This document shows, piece by piece, positions 1 through 7,575 of a stretch of DNA of 64,000 bases. Made by a program: the position numbers and the translations under genes. The notes under the pieces are model-generated. The model searched no databases and was not told the DNA's origin. It was given only the letters and a program-made list of their open reading frames with translations. Origin of the DNA: an uncultured Eubacteriales bacterium (GTDB lineage Bacteria > Bacillota > Clostridia > Oscillospirales > Acutalibacteraceae); NCBI GenBank assembly GCA_934511365.1, contig CAKSWC010000003.1:116321-180320 (forward strand), read 5' to 3'. The stretch's first letter is position 1, and every line of letters starts with the position of its first letter.

Positions 1-542
1 CCGACAAATATTTCAGATATCTTAAATATGTTATTCTGGTTGTTTTTGTTTTTGGCTTGCCGCTCGTTTTGCGGGATAAATACGGCGAATCTCTCCCGTA
101 TTTTTGCAAGTGGATTTGTCCGGCCGGTACACTTGAAGGCGGTTTTACTCTCCTTGCGTTAAATAAGAGTTTGCGTAACGCCATTGGCGGATTATTCACA
201 TGGAAAGCAGCGGTTTTGATTGCTTTGCTTATTCTTTGTCTGTTTGTTGAGCGCCCGTTTTGCAAGTATCTTTGTCCTCTTGGTGCTTTTTACGGTTTGT
301 TCAACCGCATTAGCCTTTTCAGAGCCGAAATCGACAGAGATAGCTGCACTTCCTGCGGAAAATGTAGCCGCGCTTGTCCGATGCAGGTTGATGTTTTGAA
401 AGACCCGAACGGTGCCGAATGTATACGTTGTGGGAAATGCGGTTCGATTTGTCCGGAAAGTGCAATAAAACTTGAAACACTGTTTCAGATTAAAAAAATT
501 GTAAATAAACCGGATGAGTTTCGGATTGATCGAAATACTTAA
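1..542 (+). CDS. 4Fe-4S binding membrane protein, NapH-like (3' part)
   Basis: The reading frame is open from the left edge (codons from base 3), so the N-terminus lies outside the window. The visible part has hydrophobic helices, CxxxCP-type motifs typical of NapH/YccM-like proteins (KWICPAG, CKYLCPLGA), and a C-terminal ferredoxin domain with two CxxCxxCxxxCP-type clusters (CTSCGKCSRACP and CIRCGKCGSICP). By family this is a membrane-anchored iron-sulfur electron-transfer protein (Fer4_5 type). Its redox partner is unknown because the upstream context is missing. A terminator follows at once, so it ends its transcription unit. Confidence 0.8.
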   Translation, partial: DKYFRYLKYVILVVFVFGLPLVLRDKYGESLPYFCKWICPAGTLEGGFTLLALNKSLRNAIGGLFTWKAAVLIALLILCLFVERPFCKYLCPLGAFYGLFNRISLFRAEIDRDSCTSCGKCSRACPMQVDVLKDPNGAECIRCGKCGSICPESAIKLETLFQIKKIVNKPDEFRIDRNT

Positions 543-545
543 TTA

Positions 546-587
546 AAAGAGTTGCGAAAAAAACTTGACGCAGCTCTTTATTTTTTA
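546..587 (+). terminator. Rho-independent terminator after the 4Fe-4S gene
   Basis: Stem AAAGAGTTGCG (546-556) pairs with CGCAGCTCTTT (569-579) with one G-U pair, followed by ATTTTTT. It separates the iron-sulfur gene from uvrB. Confidence 0.75.
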
Positions 588-596
588 GTTTATTTG

Positions 597-605
597 TGGT
601 ACAAT
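597..605 (+). promoter_or_regulatory. Extended -10 promoter for uvrBA
   Basis: TGG followed by TACAAT (600-605) is an extended -10 element just after the terminator and 37 bases before the uvrB GTG. The -35 region at 577-582 (TTTATT) is weak, which suits an extended -10 promoter. No clear LexA/DinR box was seen here. Confidence 0.5.
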
Positions 606-641
606 AAAAGAACATTTGTTTCCTTGGAGGTGAAGAACACC

Positions 642-2603
642 GTGGATCAGTTCAAACTTGTTTCAAAATATCAGCCGACCGGCGACCAGCCTCAGGCAAT
701 CGAGCGCCTTGTTGAGGGCATAAAAAAGGGCGATATGGAGCAGACGCTTATGGGTGTAACCGGCTCCGGAAAAACATTCACAATGGCAAATATTATTGCA
801 AAGCTTAACCGGCCGACTCTTGTTCTGGCTCACAACAAAACGCTTGCCGCCCAGCTTTGCTCGGAGTTCAAAGAATTCTTCCCGGAGAATGCGGTTGAAT
901 ACTTCGTTTCATATTATGATTACTATCAGCCGGAAGCCTATATTCCGACAACGGACACTTATATTGAAAAAGACTCTGCCGTCAACGATGAGATTGACAA
1001 GCTGCGCCATTCCGCAACATCTGCACTTTCCGAGCGGCGAGACGTTATAATTGTTGCGAGCGTGTCGTGCATATACACACTCGGCGACCCGATTGACTAC
1101 CGCAGCATGGTTGTTTCCCTGCGTCCGGGAATGGAAAAAAGTCGCGATGAGCTTATTGCAAAGCTTACAGATATTCAGTATGAAAGAAACGATGTCAATT
1201 TTGTTCGCAACAAGTTCCGTGTGCGCGGAGACGTTGTTGAAATTTATCCCGTATATTCAAATGATACTGCAATACGGGTTGAATTTTTCGGCGATGAGAT
1301 TGACAGACTTTGCGAGATTAATCCGCTGACGGGGGAGATTAAGTCAACCCTTTCCCATGTTGCAATCTATCCGGCCTCACATTACGTTGTCAGCCACGAC
1401 AAAATGGAAAGGGCAATTTCAGAAATTCACGCCGAAATGGAGGAATGCGCCGAAAATTTTACCCGCGAAGGCAAGCTTCTTGAGGCCGAACGTATCCGGC
1501 AGCGGACAAGCTATGACCTTGAAATGCTGCGCGAAACAGGCTTCTGTAAGGGCATTGAAAACTATTCGCGCGTCATGTCCGGCAGGCCGGCCGGTTCAAG
1601 CCCTTTCACATTGCTGCATTACTTTCCGGATGACTTTCTTTTGTTTGTTGATGAATCCCATGTAACGCTGCCGCAGGTCAGAGCAATGTATGCAGGCGAC
1701 AGAGCAAGAAAGGAAAGCCTTATTAATTTCGGCTTTCGTCTGCCGTCCGCTTATGACAACAGGCCACTTAGGTTTGATGAATTTTATGACATTGTTGGTC
1801 AGAAAATATTTGTGAGCGCAACACCCGGCGAATTTGAACGCGAAAAGAGCGCTCAGATCGTTGAGCAGGTTATCAGACCTACCGGACTTCTTGATCCGCT
1901 CATCTCCGTCAGGCCGACAGACGGTCAGATTGACGATTTGGTTTCAGAAATCACTGAACGTACCTCGCGCAAAGAGCGCGTACTCATCACAACGCTTACA
2001 AAGAAGATGGCGGAATCGCTGACTGATTACCTTTCAAACCTTGACATCAAGGTAAGATATATGCATTATGACATCGACACGATTGAGCGCATGGAGATAA
2101 TACGCGATCTGAGGCTCGGAGAAATTGACGTCCTTGTCGGAATCAACCTGCTGCGCGAAGGACTTGATATTCCGGAGGTTTCCCTTGTTGCGATTCTTGA
2201 TGCAGACAAAGAGGGTTTTTTGCGCTCGGAAACATCGCTTGTTCAAACAATCGGACGAGCAGCGCGCAACGCAAACGGCGAGGTTATCATGTATGCCGAT
2301 TCGGTGACTCCGTCAATGGAAAGAGCTATTACCGAAACGGAGCGCCGAAGAAAAATACAAAGTGAATACAATAAAGAACATGGAATTGTTCCAAAAACAA
2401 TTATAAAAGATGTCCGTGATGTTCTTGAGATTTCTTCAAAAAGAACCGATCTTGAAAAGAACTTCAAACGTATGTCTCGTCTTGAGCGTGAGCAGACCAT
2501 CAAGGCTCTTACGGCCGAAATGCGTGCTGCGGCAAAAATTCTTGAATTTGAACACGCTGCATATCTGCGTGACAAAATTGAAAAACTTAAATCCATGAAG
2601 TGA
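642..2603 (+). CDS. uvrB: Excinuclease ABC subunit B
   Basis: Damage-verification helicase of nucleotide excision repair; it is loaded by UvrA and recruits UvrC. The 653-residue product starts at GTG 642 (MDQFKLVSKYQPTGDQ), 11 bases after GGAGG; an upstream in-frame extension lacks family similarity. Visible motifs are Walker A GVTGSGKT, the beta-hairpin region YYDYYQPEAYIP, late helicase motifs (INLLREGLDIPEV, QTIGRAARN) and a C-terminal UVR domain (LEREQTIKALTAEM...) that binds UvrC. Length is normal for UvrB. It is followed 11 bases later by uvrA, so the two are almost certainly co-transcribed. Confidence 0.97.
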   Translation: MDQFKLVSKYQPTGDQPQAIERLVEGIKKGDMEQTLMGVTGSGKTFTMANIIAKLNRPTLVLAHNKTLAAQLCSEFKEFFPENAVEYFVSYYDYYQPEAYIPTTDTYIEKDSAVNDEIDKLRHSATSALSERRDVIIVASVSCIYTLGDPIDYRSMVVSLRPGMEKSRDELIAKLTDIQYERNDVNFVRNKFRVRGDVVEIYPVYSNDTAIRVEFFGDEIDRLCEINPLTGEIKSTLSHVAIYPASHYVVSHDKMERAISEIHAEMEECAENFTREGKLLEAERIRQRTSYDLEMLRETGFCKGIENYSRVMSGRPAGSSPFTLLHYFPDDFLLFVDESHVTLPQVRAMYAGDRARKESLINFGFRLPSAYDNRPLRFDEFYDIVGQKIFVSATPGEFEREKSAQIVEQVIRPTGLLDPLISVRPTDGQIDDLVSEITERTSRKERVLITTLTKKMAESLTDYLSNLDIKVRYMHYDIDTIERMEIIRDLRLGEIDVLVGINLLREGLDIPEVSLVAILDADKEGFLRSETSLVQTIGRAARNANGEVIMYADSVTPSMERAITETERRRKIQSEYNKEHGIVPKTIIKDVRDVLEISSKRTDLEKNFKRMSRLEREQTIKALTAEMRAAAKILEFEHAAYLRDKIEKLKSMK

Positions 2604-2614
2604 GGTAACAAAAA

Positions 2615-5443
2615 GTGCCGGAAAAAAATATATACATTAAAGGTGCAAGGGAGCATAATCTTAAAAACATTGACCTTGTTCTTCCGCGCGATAAAATGAT
2701 CGTCTTTACCGGGCTTTCCGGTTCCGGAAAGTCATCACTTGCTTTTGACACGATATATGCTGAAGGACAGCGCAGATATGTTGAATCGCTTTCTTCATAT
2801 GCAAGGCAGTTCCTCGGTCAGATGGAAAAACCTGACGTCGATTTAATTGACGGGCTTTCGCCGGCAATTTCCATTGATCAGAAAACAACGTCAAAAAACC
2901 CACGTTCAACCGTTGGAACAATCACTGAGGTTTATGATTATCTGAGACTGCTTTATGCAAGAATCGGAATTCCGCACTGCACCGTCTGCGGACGGGAAAT
3001 CAAGCCACAGACGGTTGACATGATTGTTGATAAAATAATGGCCTTTGAGGAAGGAACAAAATTTCAGCTTCTTTCCCCAATAGCACGCGGAAAAAAAGGA
3101 ACATTTGTTAAGGAACTTGAGCAGGTCAGAAAAAGCGGATTTGTTCGCGTTCGTATAGATGGAATCACTTATGACCTTTCGGAAAGCATAAAACTTGAAA
3201 AAAATAAAAAACACAACATTGAAGTGGTTGTTGACCGCCTTGTGATGAAAGAATCAATACGTTCAAGACTTGCGGATTCCGTTGAAACGGCAACAAAGCT
3301 TTCCGGCGGACTTCTGCTTGTTGAGCGTGTCGGAACCGATGAACAACTTTTTTCTCTCAACTATGCTTGCCCGGAGCATGGAATCAGCTTTGACGAGCTG
3401 ACGCCGAGAATGTTTTCCTTCAACAATCCTTTCGGTGCGTGCAAAAAGTGTTCCGGCCTCGGCGTATTCATGAAAATATCCGAGAAGAACATTATTCCCG
3501 ATTCTTCGCTTTCAATCAGGAAAGGGGGAATCCGCGCCCACGGCTGGAACTCAGTGGGTGACGGCTCCATTGCCGCGATGTATTACACTGCGCTCGGAAA
3601 AAAATATGGTTTCACTCTTGACACTCCCATTAAAGACATGAGCAAAGAGGCCGTAAGCGCAATTCTTTACGGAACAAGCGGCGAAAAAATGAAAATGGAG
3701 CGCCCGACATCCTTTGGCGGCGGCGTATATTACACCGACTTTGAGGGTATTATCAACAATCTTCAGCGCAGATATAATGAGTCGGGCAGTGAGGCTTCAC
3801 GGGCAGAGATTGAACAGCTTATGACAAGCGTGAAATGTCCTGAATGCGGCGGCGCGAGACTTTGCAAGGAAGCACTGAGCGTAACCGTTGGTGGAAAGAA
3901 TATTGACGAGGTTTCCAACCTTTCAATCGAAAATTCGCTCGGTTTTGTTGACTCGCTCAAAGAAATGCTTTCCGAACGCGACCTTATAATCGGAAAAATA
4001 ATTCTTAAAGAGATTTGTGACCGCCTGCGTTTTCTTTCAAGCGTTGGCTTGGGCTATCTCACACTTGCTCGTTCCTCCGGCACTCTTTCCGGCGGCGAAA
4101 GCCAGCGTATCCGGCTTGCAACTCAACTTGGAACATCGCTTATGGGTGTTTTATATATTCTTGACGAACCGAGCATCGGTCTGCACCAAAGAGACAACGA
4201 AAAGCTCATCGGAACACTCAAGCATCTGCGCGATCTCGGCAATACGCTTATTGTTGTTGAGCATGACGAGGATACAATCCGTGCGGCCGATCATGTTGTT
4301 GATTTCGGACCTGCTGCCGGTATCAACGGCGGCGAAATTGTTTGCAGCGGCAGCGTTCAGGATATAATAGACTGCAAAAATTCAATCACAGGACAGTATC
4401 TTTGCGGAAAGAAAAAAATTCCCGTGCCGGAAAAGAGGAGAAGCGGAAACGGAAAATTTCTTAAAGTTTTTAATGCCCGCGAGAACAACCTGAAAGGTAT
4501 AGATGTATCTATACCACTCGGTAAATTTGTTTGCGTTACCGGAGTTTCCGGCTCCGGAAAGTCATCGCTTGTCAATGAAATATTGTATAAGCATCTTGCG
4601 TCCGAACTTAACAATGCGCGAAAATTCCCCGGGAAATTTGACCGGATAGAGGGTACCGAAAACCTTGACAAGATAATCAACATTGATCAATCGCCGATTG
4701 GACGTACGCCGCGTTCAAACCCTGCAACCTATACGGGGGTGTTCAATGATATCCGCGAGCTTTTTGCAAACACAGTTGACGCCAAAATGAAGGGCTATAC
4801 GGCAAGCAGGTTTTCGTTCAATGTTAAAGGCGGCCGCTGCGAAGCGTGCAGCGGAGACGGAATTGTAAAAATTGAAATGCATTTTCTTGCCGATATTTTT
4901 GTTCCTTGCGATGTCTGCAAGGGTAGGAGATATAACAGTGAAACGCTTGCGGTCAAGTATAAAGGCAAGTCGATTTATGATGTTCTTGAAATGACGGTTG
5001 TTGAGGGAATGAACTTTTTTGAAAACATTCCTAAGGTTTATAACAAGCTTAAAACCCTTTATGAAGTCGGCCTCGGATATATTAAAATCGGACAGCCGGC
5101 AACAACGCTTTCCGGCGGCGAGGCACAGCGCGTTAAGCTTTCAACCGAGCTTTCAAAGCGTGCAACGGGAAAAACCGTCTATGTTCTTGATGAGCCGACA
5201 ACAGGTCTCCACACCGCAGACGTTCACCGCCTTGTTGATGTGCTTCACGCGCTTGTTGATTCCGGAAACTCGGTCATTGTTATTGAACACAATCTTGATG
5301 TCATTAAAACGGCGGATTATATCATTGACCTCGGCCCGGAGGGCGGAGACGGCGGCGGAACGATTGTTGCCGAGGGTACACCGGAGGAGATTGCAAAGGT
5401 TAAAGAATCATACACCGGTCAGTACCTTAAAAATATGCTATAA
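2615..5443 (+). CDS. uvrA: Excinuclease ABC subunit A
   Basis: DNA-damage sensor ATPase of nucleotide excision repair. The 942 residues match the usual UvrA length. It has two ABC ATPase modules, each with a P-loop (GLSGSGKSS near the start, GVSGSGKSS mid-protein), signature motifs (LSGGESQRIRLA and LSGGEAQRVKLS) and Walker B segments (YILDEPSIGLH and YVLDEPTTGLH). Zinc-binding cysteines are seen in GGRCEACSGDG...CDVCKGRRY. The start is GTG at 2615 after GAGGT. It forms an operon with uvrB, as in many Firmicutes. A terminator-like hairpin follows. Confidence 0.97.
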   Translation: MPEKNIYIKGAREHNLKNIDLVLPRDKMIVFTGLSGSGKSSLAFDTIYAEGQRRYVESLSSYARQFLGQMEKPDVDLIDGLSPAISIDQKTTSKNPRSTVGTITEVYDYLRLLYARIGIPHCTVCGREIKPQTVDMIVDKIMAFEEGTKFQLLSPIARGKKGTFVKELEQVRKSGFVRVRIDGITYDLSESIKLEKNKKHNIEVVVDRLVMKESIRSRLADSVETATKLSGGLLLVERVGTDEQLFSLNYACPEHGISFDELTPRMFSFNNPFGACKKCSGLGVFMKISEKNIIPDSSLSIRKGGIRAHGWNSVGDGSIAAMYYTALGKKYGFTLDTPIKDMSKEAVSAILYGTSGEKMKMERPTSFGGGVYYTDFEGIINNLQRRYNESGSEASRAEIEQLMTSVKCPECGGARLCKEALSVTVGGKNIDEVSNLSIENSLGFVDSLKEMLSERDLIIGKIILKEICDRLRFLSSVGLGYLTLARSSGTLSGGESQRIRLATQLGTSLMGVLYILDEPSIGLHQRDNEKLIGTLKHLRDLGNTLIVVEHDEDTIRAADHVVDFGPAAGINGGEIVCSGSVQDIIDCKNSITGQYLCGKKKIPVPEKRRSGNGKFLKVFNARENNLKGIDVSIPLGKFVCVTGVSGSGKSSLVNEILYKHLASELNNARKFPGKFDRIEGTENLDKIINIDQSPIGRTPRSNPATYTGVFNDIRELFANTVDAKMKGYTASRFSFNVKGGRCEACSGDGIVKIEMHFLADIFVPCDVCKGRRYNSETLAVKYKGKSIYDVLEMTVVEGMNFFENIPKVYNKLKTLYEVGLGYIKIGQPATTLSGGEAQRVKLSTELSKRATGKTVYVLDEPTTGLHTADVHRLVDVLHALVDSGNSVIVIEHNLDVIKTADYIIDLGPEGGDGGGTIVAEGTPEEIAKVKESYTGQYLKNML

Positions 5444-5449
5444 GAAAAC

Positions 5450-5479
5450 AGCGGCTGAAACGAATTCTTTTCGGCCGCT
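5450..5479 (+). terminator. Hairpin after uvrA, probable terminator
   Basis: AGCGGCTGAAA (5450-5460) pairs with TTTCGGCCGCT (5469-5479) with one G-U pair. The following tract (GCACCTTTTC) is only weakly T-rich, so termination may be partial. Confidence 0.5.
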
Positions 5480-5540
5480 GCACCTTTTCGGATATTTGGT
5501 TTGTATTTATTTCAATAAGTCTTGAACATTTTAAATTAAA

Positions 5541-5580
5541 CAAAAAAGCCCCGAAGCCTTGTTAACAAACAAGATTCGGA
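5541..5580 (-). terminator. Minus-strand terminator, original tRNA-Pro terminator
   Basis: Read on the minus strand, an imperfect stem (CCGAATCTTGTT with AACAAGGCTTCGG) is followed by GGGGCTTTTTTG, a good intrinsic terminator. No minus-strand gene lies just upstream of it now. The tRNA-Pro gene at 22632-22708 points towards it and is separated from it only by the inserted element, so it most likely terminated that tRNA before integration. Confidence 0.65.
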
Positions 5581-5590
5581 ACTTTTAAAG

Positions 5591-5612
5591 TGGTCCGAGT
5601 GTTCATAACGGA
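5591..5612. repeat. Left attachment site (attL) of the IME
   Basis: TGGTCCGAGTG (5591-5601) repeats the last 11 bases of the tRNA-Pro gene at 22632-22642 in direct orientation. GAGTGTTCATAACGGA (5597-5612) is the exact reverse complement of 22612-22627 at the other end. A further small inverted repeat (TTCATAA / TTATGAA, 5602-5608 and 5614-5620) lies inside the arm. Confidence 0.8.
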
Positions 5613-5730
5613 CTTATGAAAAACTCAGGTTTTATCGGCAGTTGCACACATTTCTCGCTCGCACATTTGTGGTTTATTCAATTTCTTCCTATAATATGGA
5701 CGTAAAATACAAGCCAAGGAGGAAATGACT

Positions 5731-5910
5731 ATGAGAAATCCAAAATACCATCTGTATCTAACATCCGATGAACGGCGCACGGTTATCAACAGCCTGATTG
5801 ATTTGAGAAATGAACTCATTTCTCAAGGTAGGTATACTGACATTGTTGACGAGCTGTTAATCAAGCTCACAAAAGCAAGAATCAAGAAAATAGAGATCAA
5901 GGAGGTCTGA
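5731..5910 (+). CDS. Small conserved mobile-element protein
   Basis: A 59-residue charged, helical protein (MRNPKYHLYLTSDERRTVIN...). ATG 5731 is preferred because AAGGAGG (5716-5722) lies 8 bases upstream; ATG 5725 would be too close. Proteins beginning RNPKYHL.LT..ER are common next to TnpV and relaxase genes in Clostridia integrative elements, but no function is known to me. It is translated just ahead of tnpV (3-base gap), so the two form an operon. Confidence 0.75.
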   Translation: MRNPKYHLYLTSDERRTVINSLIDLRNELISQGRYTDIVDELLIKLTKARIKKIEIKEV

Positions 5911-5913
5911 ATT

Positions 5914-6270
5914 ATGGCAACAAAGATTACATACACACAGCAGGGTGACTGTCTTCTTCCCAATTTAAAATTGCCCGAACAGCCAAAGGTTGAAATAGGT
6001 ATTTGGGGCAAGCGGCATTTGAGATACCTTAAAAATCATCATCCAATTATTTACACGAATCTTCTAACAAGTTGTAAGCTCACTGCTTATCTTGCTGATA
6101 TTGATAAAGAAGCGAATGAAATGTTCGACAGACTAGTGCGTCAAATTTCCAAGAAGGAAAGCGTTACCGAAAAACTCAAAGCAGAGAATCAAATGCTGTG
6201 GGTGCGGGAAATGAATAATATACGCAATCGAGTAGAAGGAATCATCTATCAAGAAATTATATTTACATAA
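5914..6270 (+). CDS. tnpV: TnpV family transposon-encoded protein
   Basis: The 118-residue product has the family hallmarks CLLPNLKLPEQ, IGIWGKRHLRYLKNHHP, YTNLLTSCKL.AYLADID and a C-terminal LKAENQMLWVREMNNIRN segment. TnpV was named from Tn4451 and accompanies serine-recombinase elements; its role is not established. The start follows AAGGAGG after the preceding small gene. A strong symmetric terminator lies directly downstream, separating it from the convergent defence genes. Confidence 0.85.
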   Translation: MATKITYTQQGDCLLPNLKLPEQPKVEIGIWGKRHLRYLKNHHPIIYTNLLTSCKLTAYLADIDKEANEMFDRLVRQISKKESVTEKLKAENQMLWVREMNNIRNRVEGIIYQEIIFT

Positions 6271-6277
6271 AAAGCCA

Positions 6278-6316
6278 ACAGCTGATGTGATTATAAAACC
6301 ACATCAGCTGTTTTTC
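6278..6316. terminator. Bidirectional terminator between tnpV and the HNH gene
   Basis: Perfect 12-bp stem ACAGCTGATGTG (6278-6289) / CACATCAGCTGT (6300-6311) followed by TTTTT. On the minus strand an A/T-rich flank also follows it, so it can serve both convergent units. Confidence 0.85.
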
Positions 6317-6363
6317 TGCTTTTTGATTTTGATTATTACTTGCTTTTTTTAGTAAGCAAATGA

Positions 6364-7575
6364 CTATGCATAATTCATCTCGATGCCTTGTAGAACAGCA
6401 TCGAAGTTGTTTTCAGGGATTCCCTCAAAATAATCAGTAGAAAAACCCGTATCTAAAACATACATAAAGGCATCAAAACTATATAAAGCTGGAGCATCAT
6501 CAATATCTAGAATATTCCTTCTAATGTGATCGGTTTTAGCTATTAGACACGTATACTGAAAAGCTGGTTCAATTCTTCTTGTGTTTCCTCCCGGATGTGC
6601 TTCTTGCATATGTTGAGCAGTTGATAAAGCTATAAGATTTTCAACATACATAGCGATTTCAGGGAATCGGCTTTGAGGGAATATGTGATGTATTGCAGAC
6701 GCATTTTGGCCAATAGAATATCTATCTCGAACTTCGGGTTCACCATCAAAGTATGTATTGATAAAGTATCTTAGGTTTCTCATTGCTCGACTTACTTGGT
6801 AATCATAGGTTTCACTTACGGTGTTTACTCCACGATAGTCCCCACGAGCAACATTTTTATCTTTACCAGTAAGATCATCATACCAGTTAGTTTTATTATA
6901 TACTATATCGCTAAATGTAATGATATTTGGAGAAATACGACCTCTAATTGTTCCGTGCTTATGATATTTGCAAGCTAATTGGTTAAGGACTTTTATGAAG
7001 ATTCTATCTGCTTCTCGTTTTGTGTTTATAGGAGTATATGTAAAACAAAACTGCTCAAATCTATCTTTTACAATGTCATACCATTCTTCTGTCTGCTCGT
7101 CAAAGAACGATGCAAATCCATCCCACAAGCCACTATCCTGTAGTGTTTTTTCGATGTACATACACATAAAATCAAAAGCATTTCTTTCACGCAACGCTAC
7201 GAACTCTAACACATCAATGTTTTCAATGTAGAATTGAATAGTATTACCTCGACGTCTTTCAGATAATACCCCGGCAGCGGAAAGAAGTTTGAGAGGTTGC
7301 CTGAAGAATTTGTTGTATTCGTCAACCGTACTTCTTGTAGTGGGATCTGGTTTACCAAACAAACGCATTACATTCTCGATTGAATATTCTCTATGCCAAA
7401 TTTGCGGCGATTCAAAGGGAATGGTACCACCTGACTGAAGATAATCCACTATGCAATCAGCGACAAAGCACACCGTATCAAATGCACATTTTTGATCTAT
7501 CCAACGTCCATTTCCGGTTCTTCGAACATCATAATTATGCTCATCGAAAAACTGTCTCAATAAACCAATAGTCAT
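6364..7575 (-). CDS. HNH restriction endonuclease
   Basis: Probable nuclease partner of the methyltransferase encoded just upstream. The 403-residue protein has an HNH-type motif in its C-terminal third: histidines at 296-297 (SAIHHIFPQSRF), Asn 313 (ENLIALS) and His 322/327 (STAQHMQEAH). The N-terminal ~250 residues have no recognised domain and probably include the DNA-recognition part, by inference. Its ATG overlaps the methyltransferase TGA in an ATGA junction, so the two are translationally coupled. This is a type II-like restriction-modification arrangement; the recognition sequence cannot be read from the DNA. Confidence 0.82.
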   Translation of the reverse strand: MTIGLLRQFFDEHNYDVRRTGNGRWIDQKCAFDTVCFVADCIVDYLQSGGTIPFESPQIWHREYSIENVMRLFGKPDPTTRSTVDEYNKFFRQPLKLLSAAGVLSERRRGNTIQFYIENIDVLEFVALRERNAFDFMCMYIEKTLQDSGLWDGFASFFDEQTEEWYDIVKDRFEQFCFTYTPINTKREADRIFIKVLNQLACKYHKHGTIRGRISPNIITFSDIVYNKTNWYDDLTGKDKNVARGDYRGVNTVSETYDYQVSRAMRNLRYFINTYFDGEPEVRDRYSIGQNASAIHHIFPQSRFPEIAMYVENLIALSTAQHMQEAHPGGNTRRIEPAFQYTCLIAKTDHIRRNILDIDDAPALYSFDAFMYVLDTGFSTDYFEGIPENNFDAVLQGIEMNYA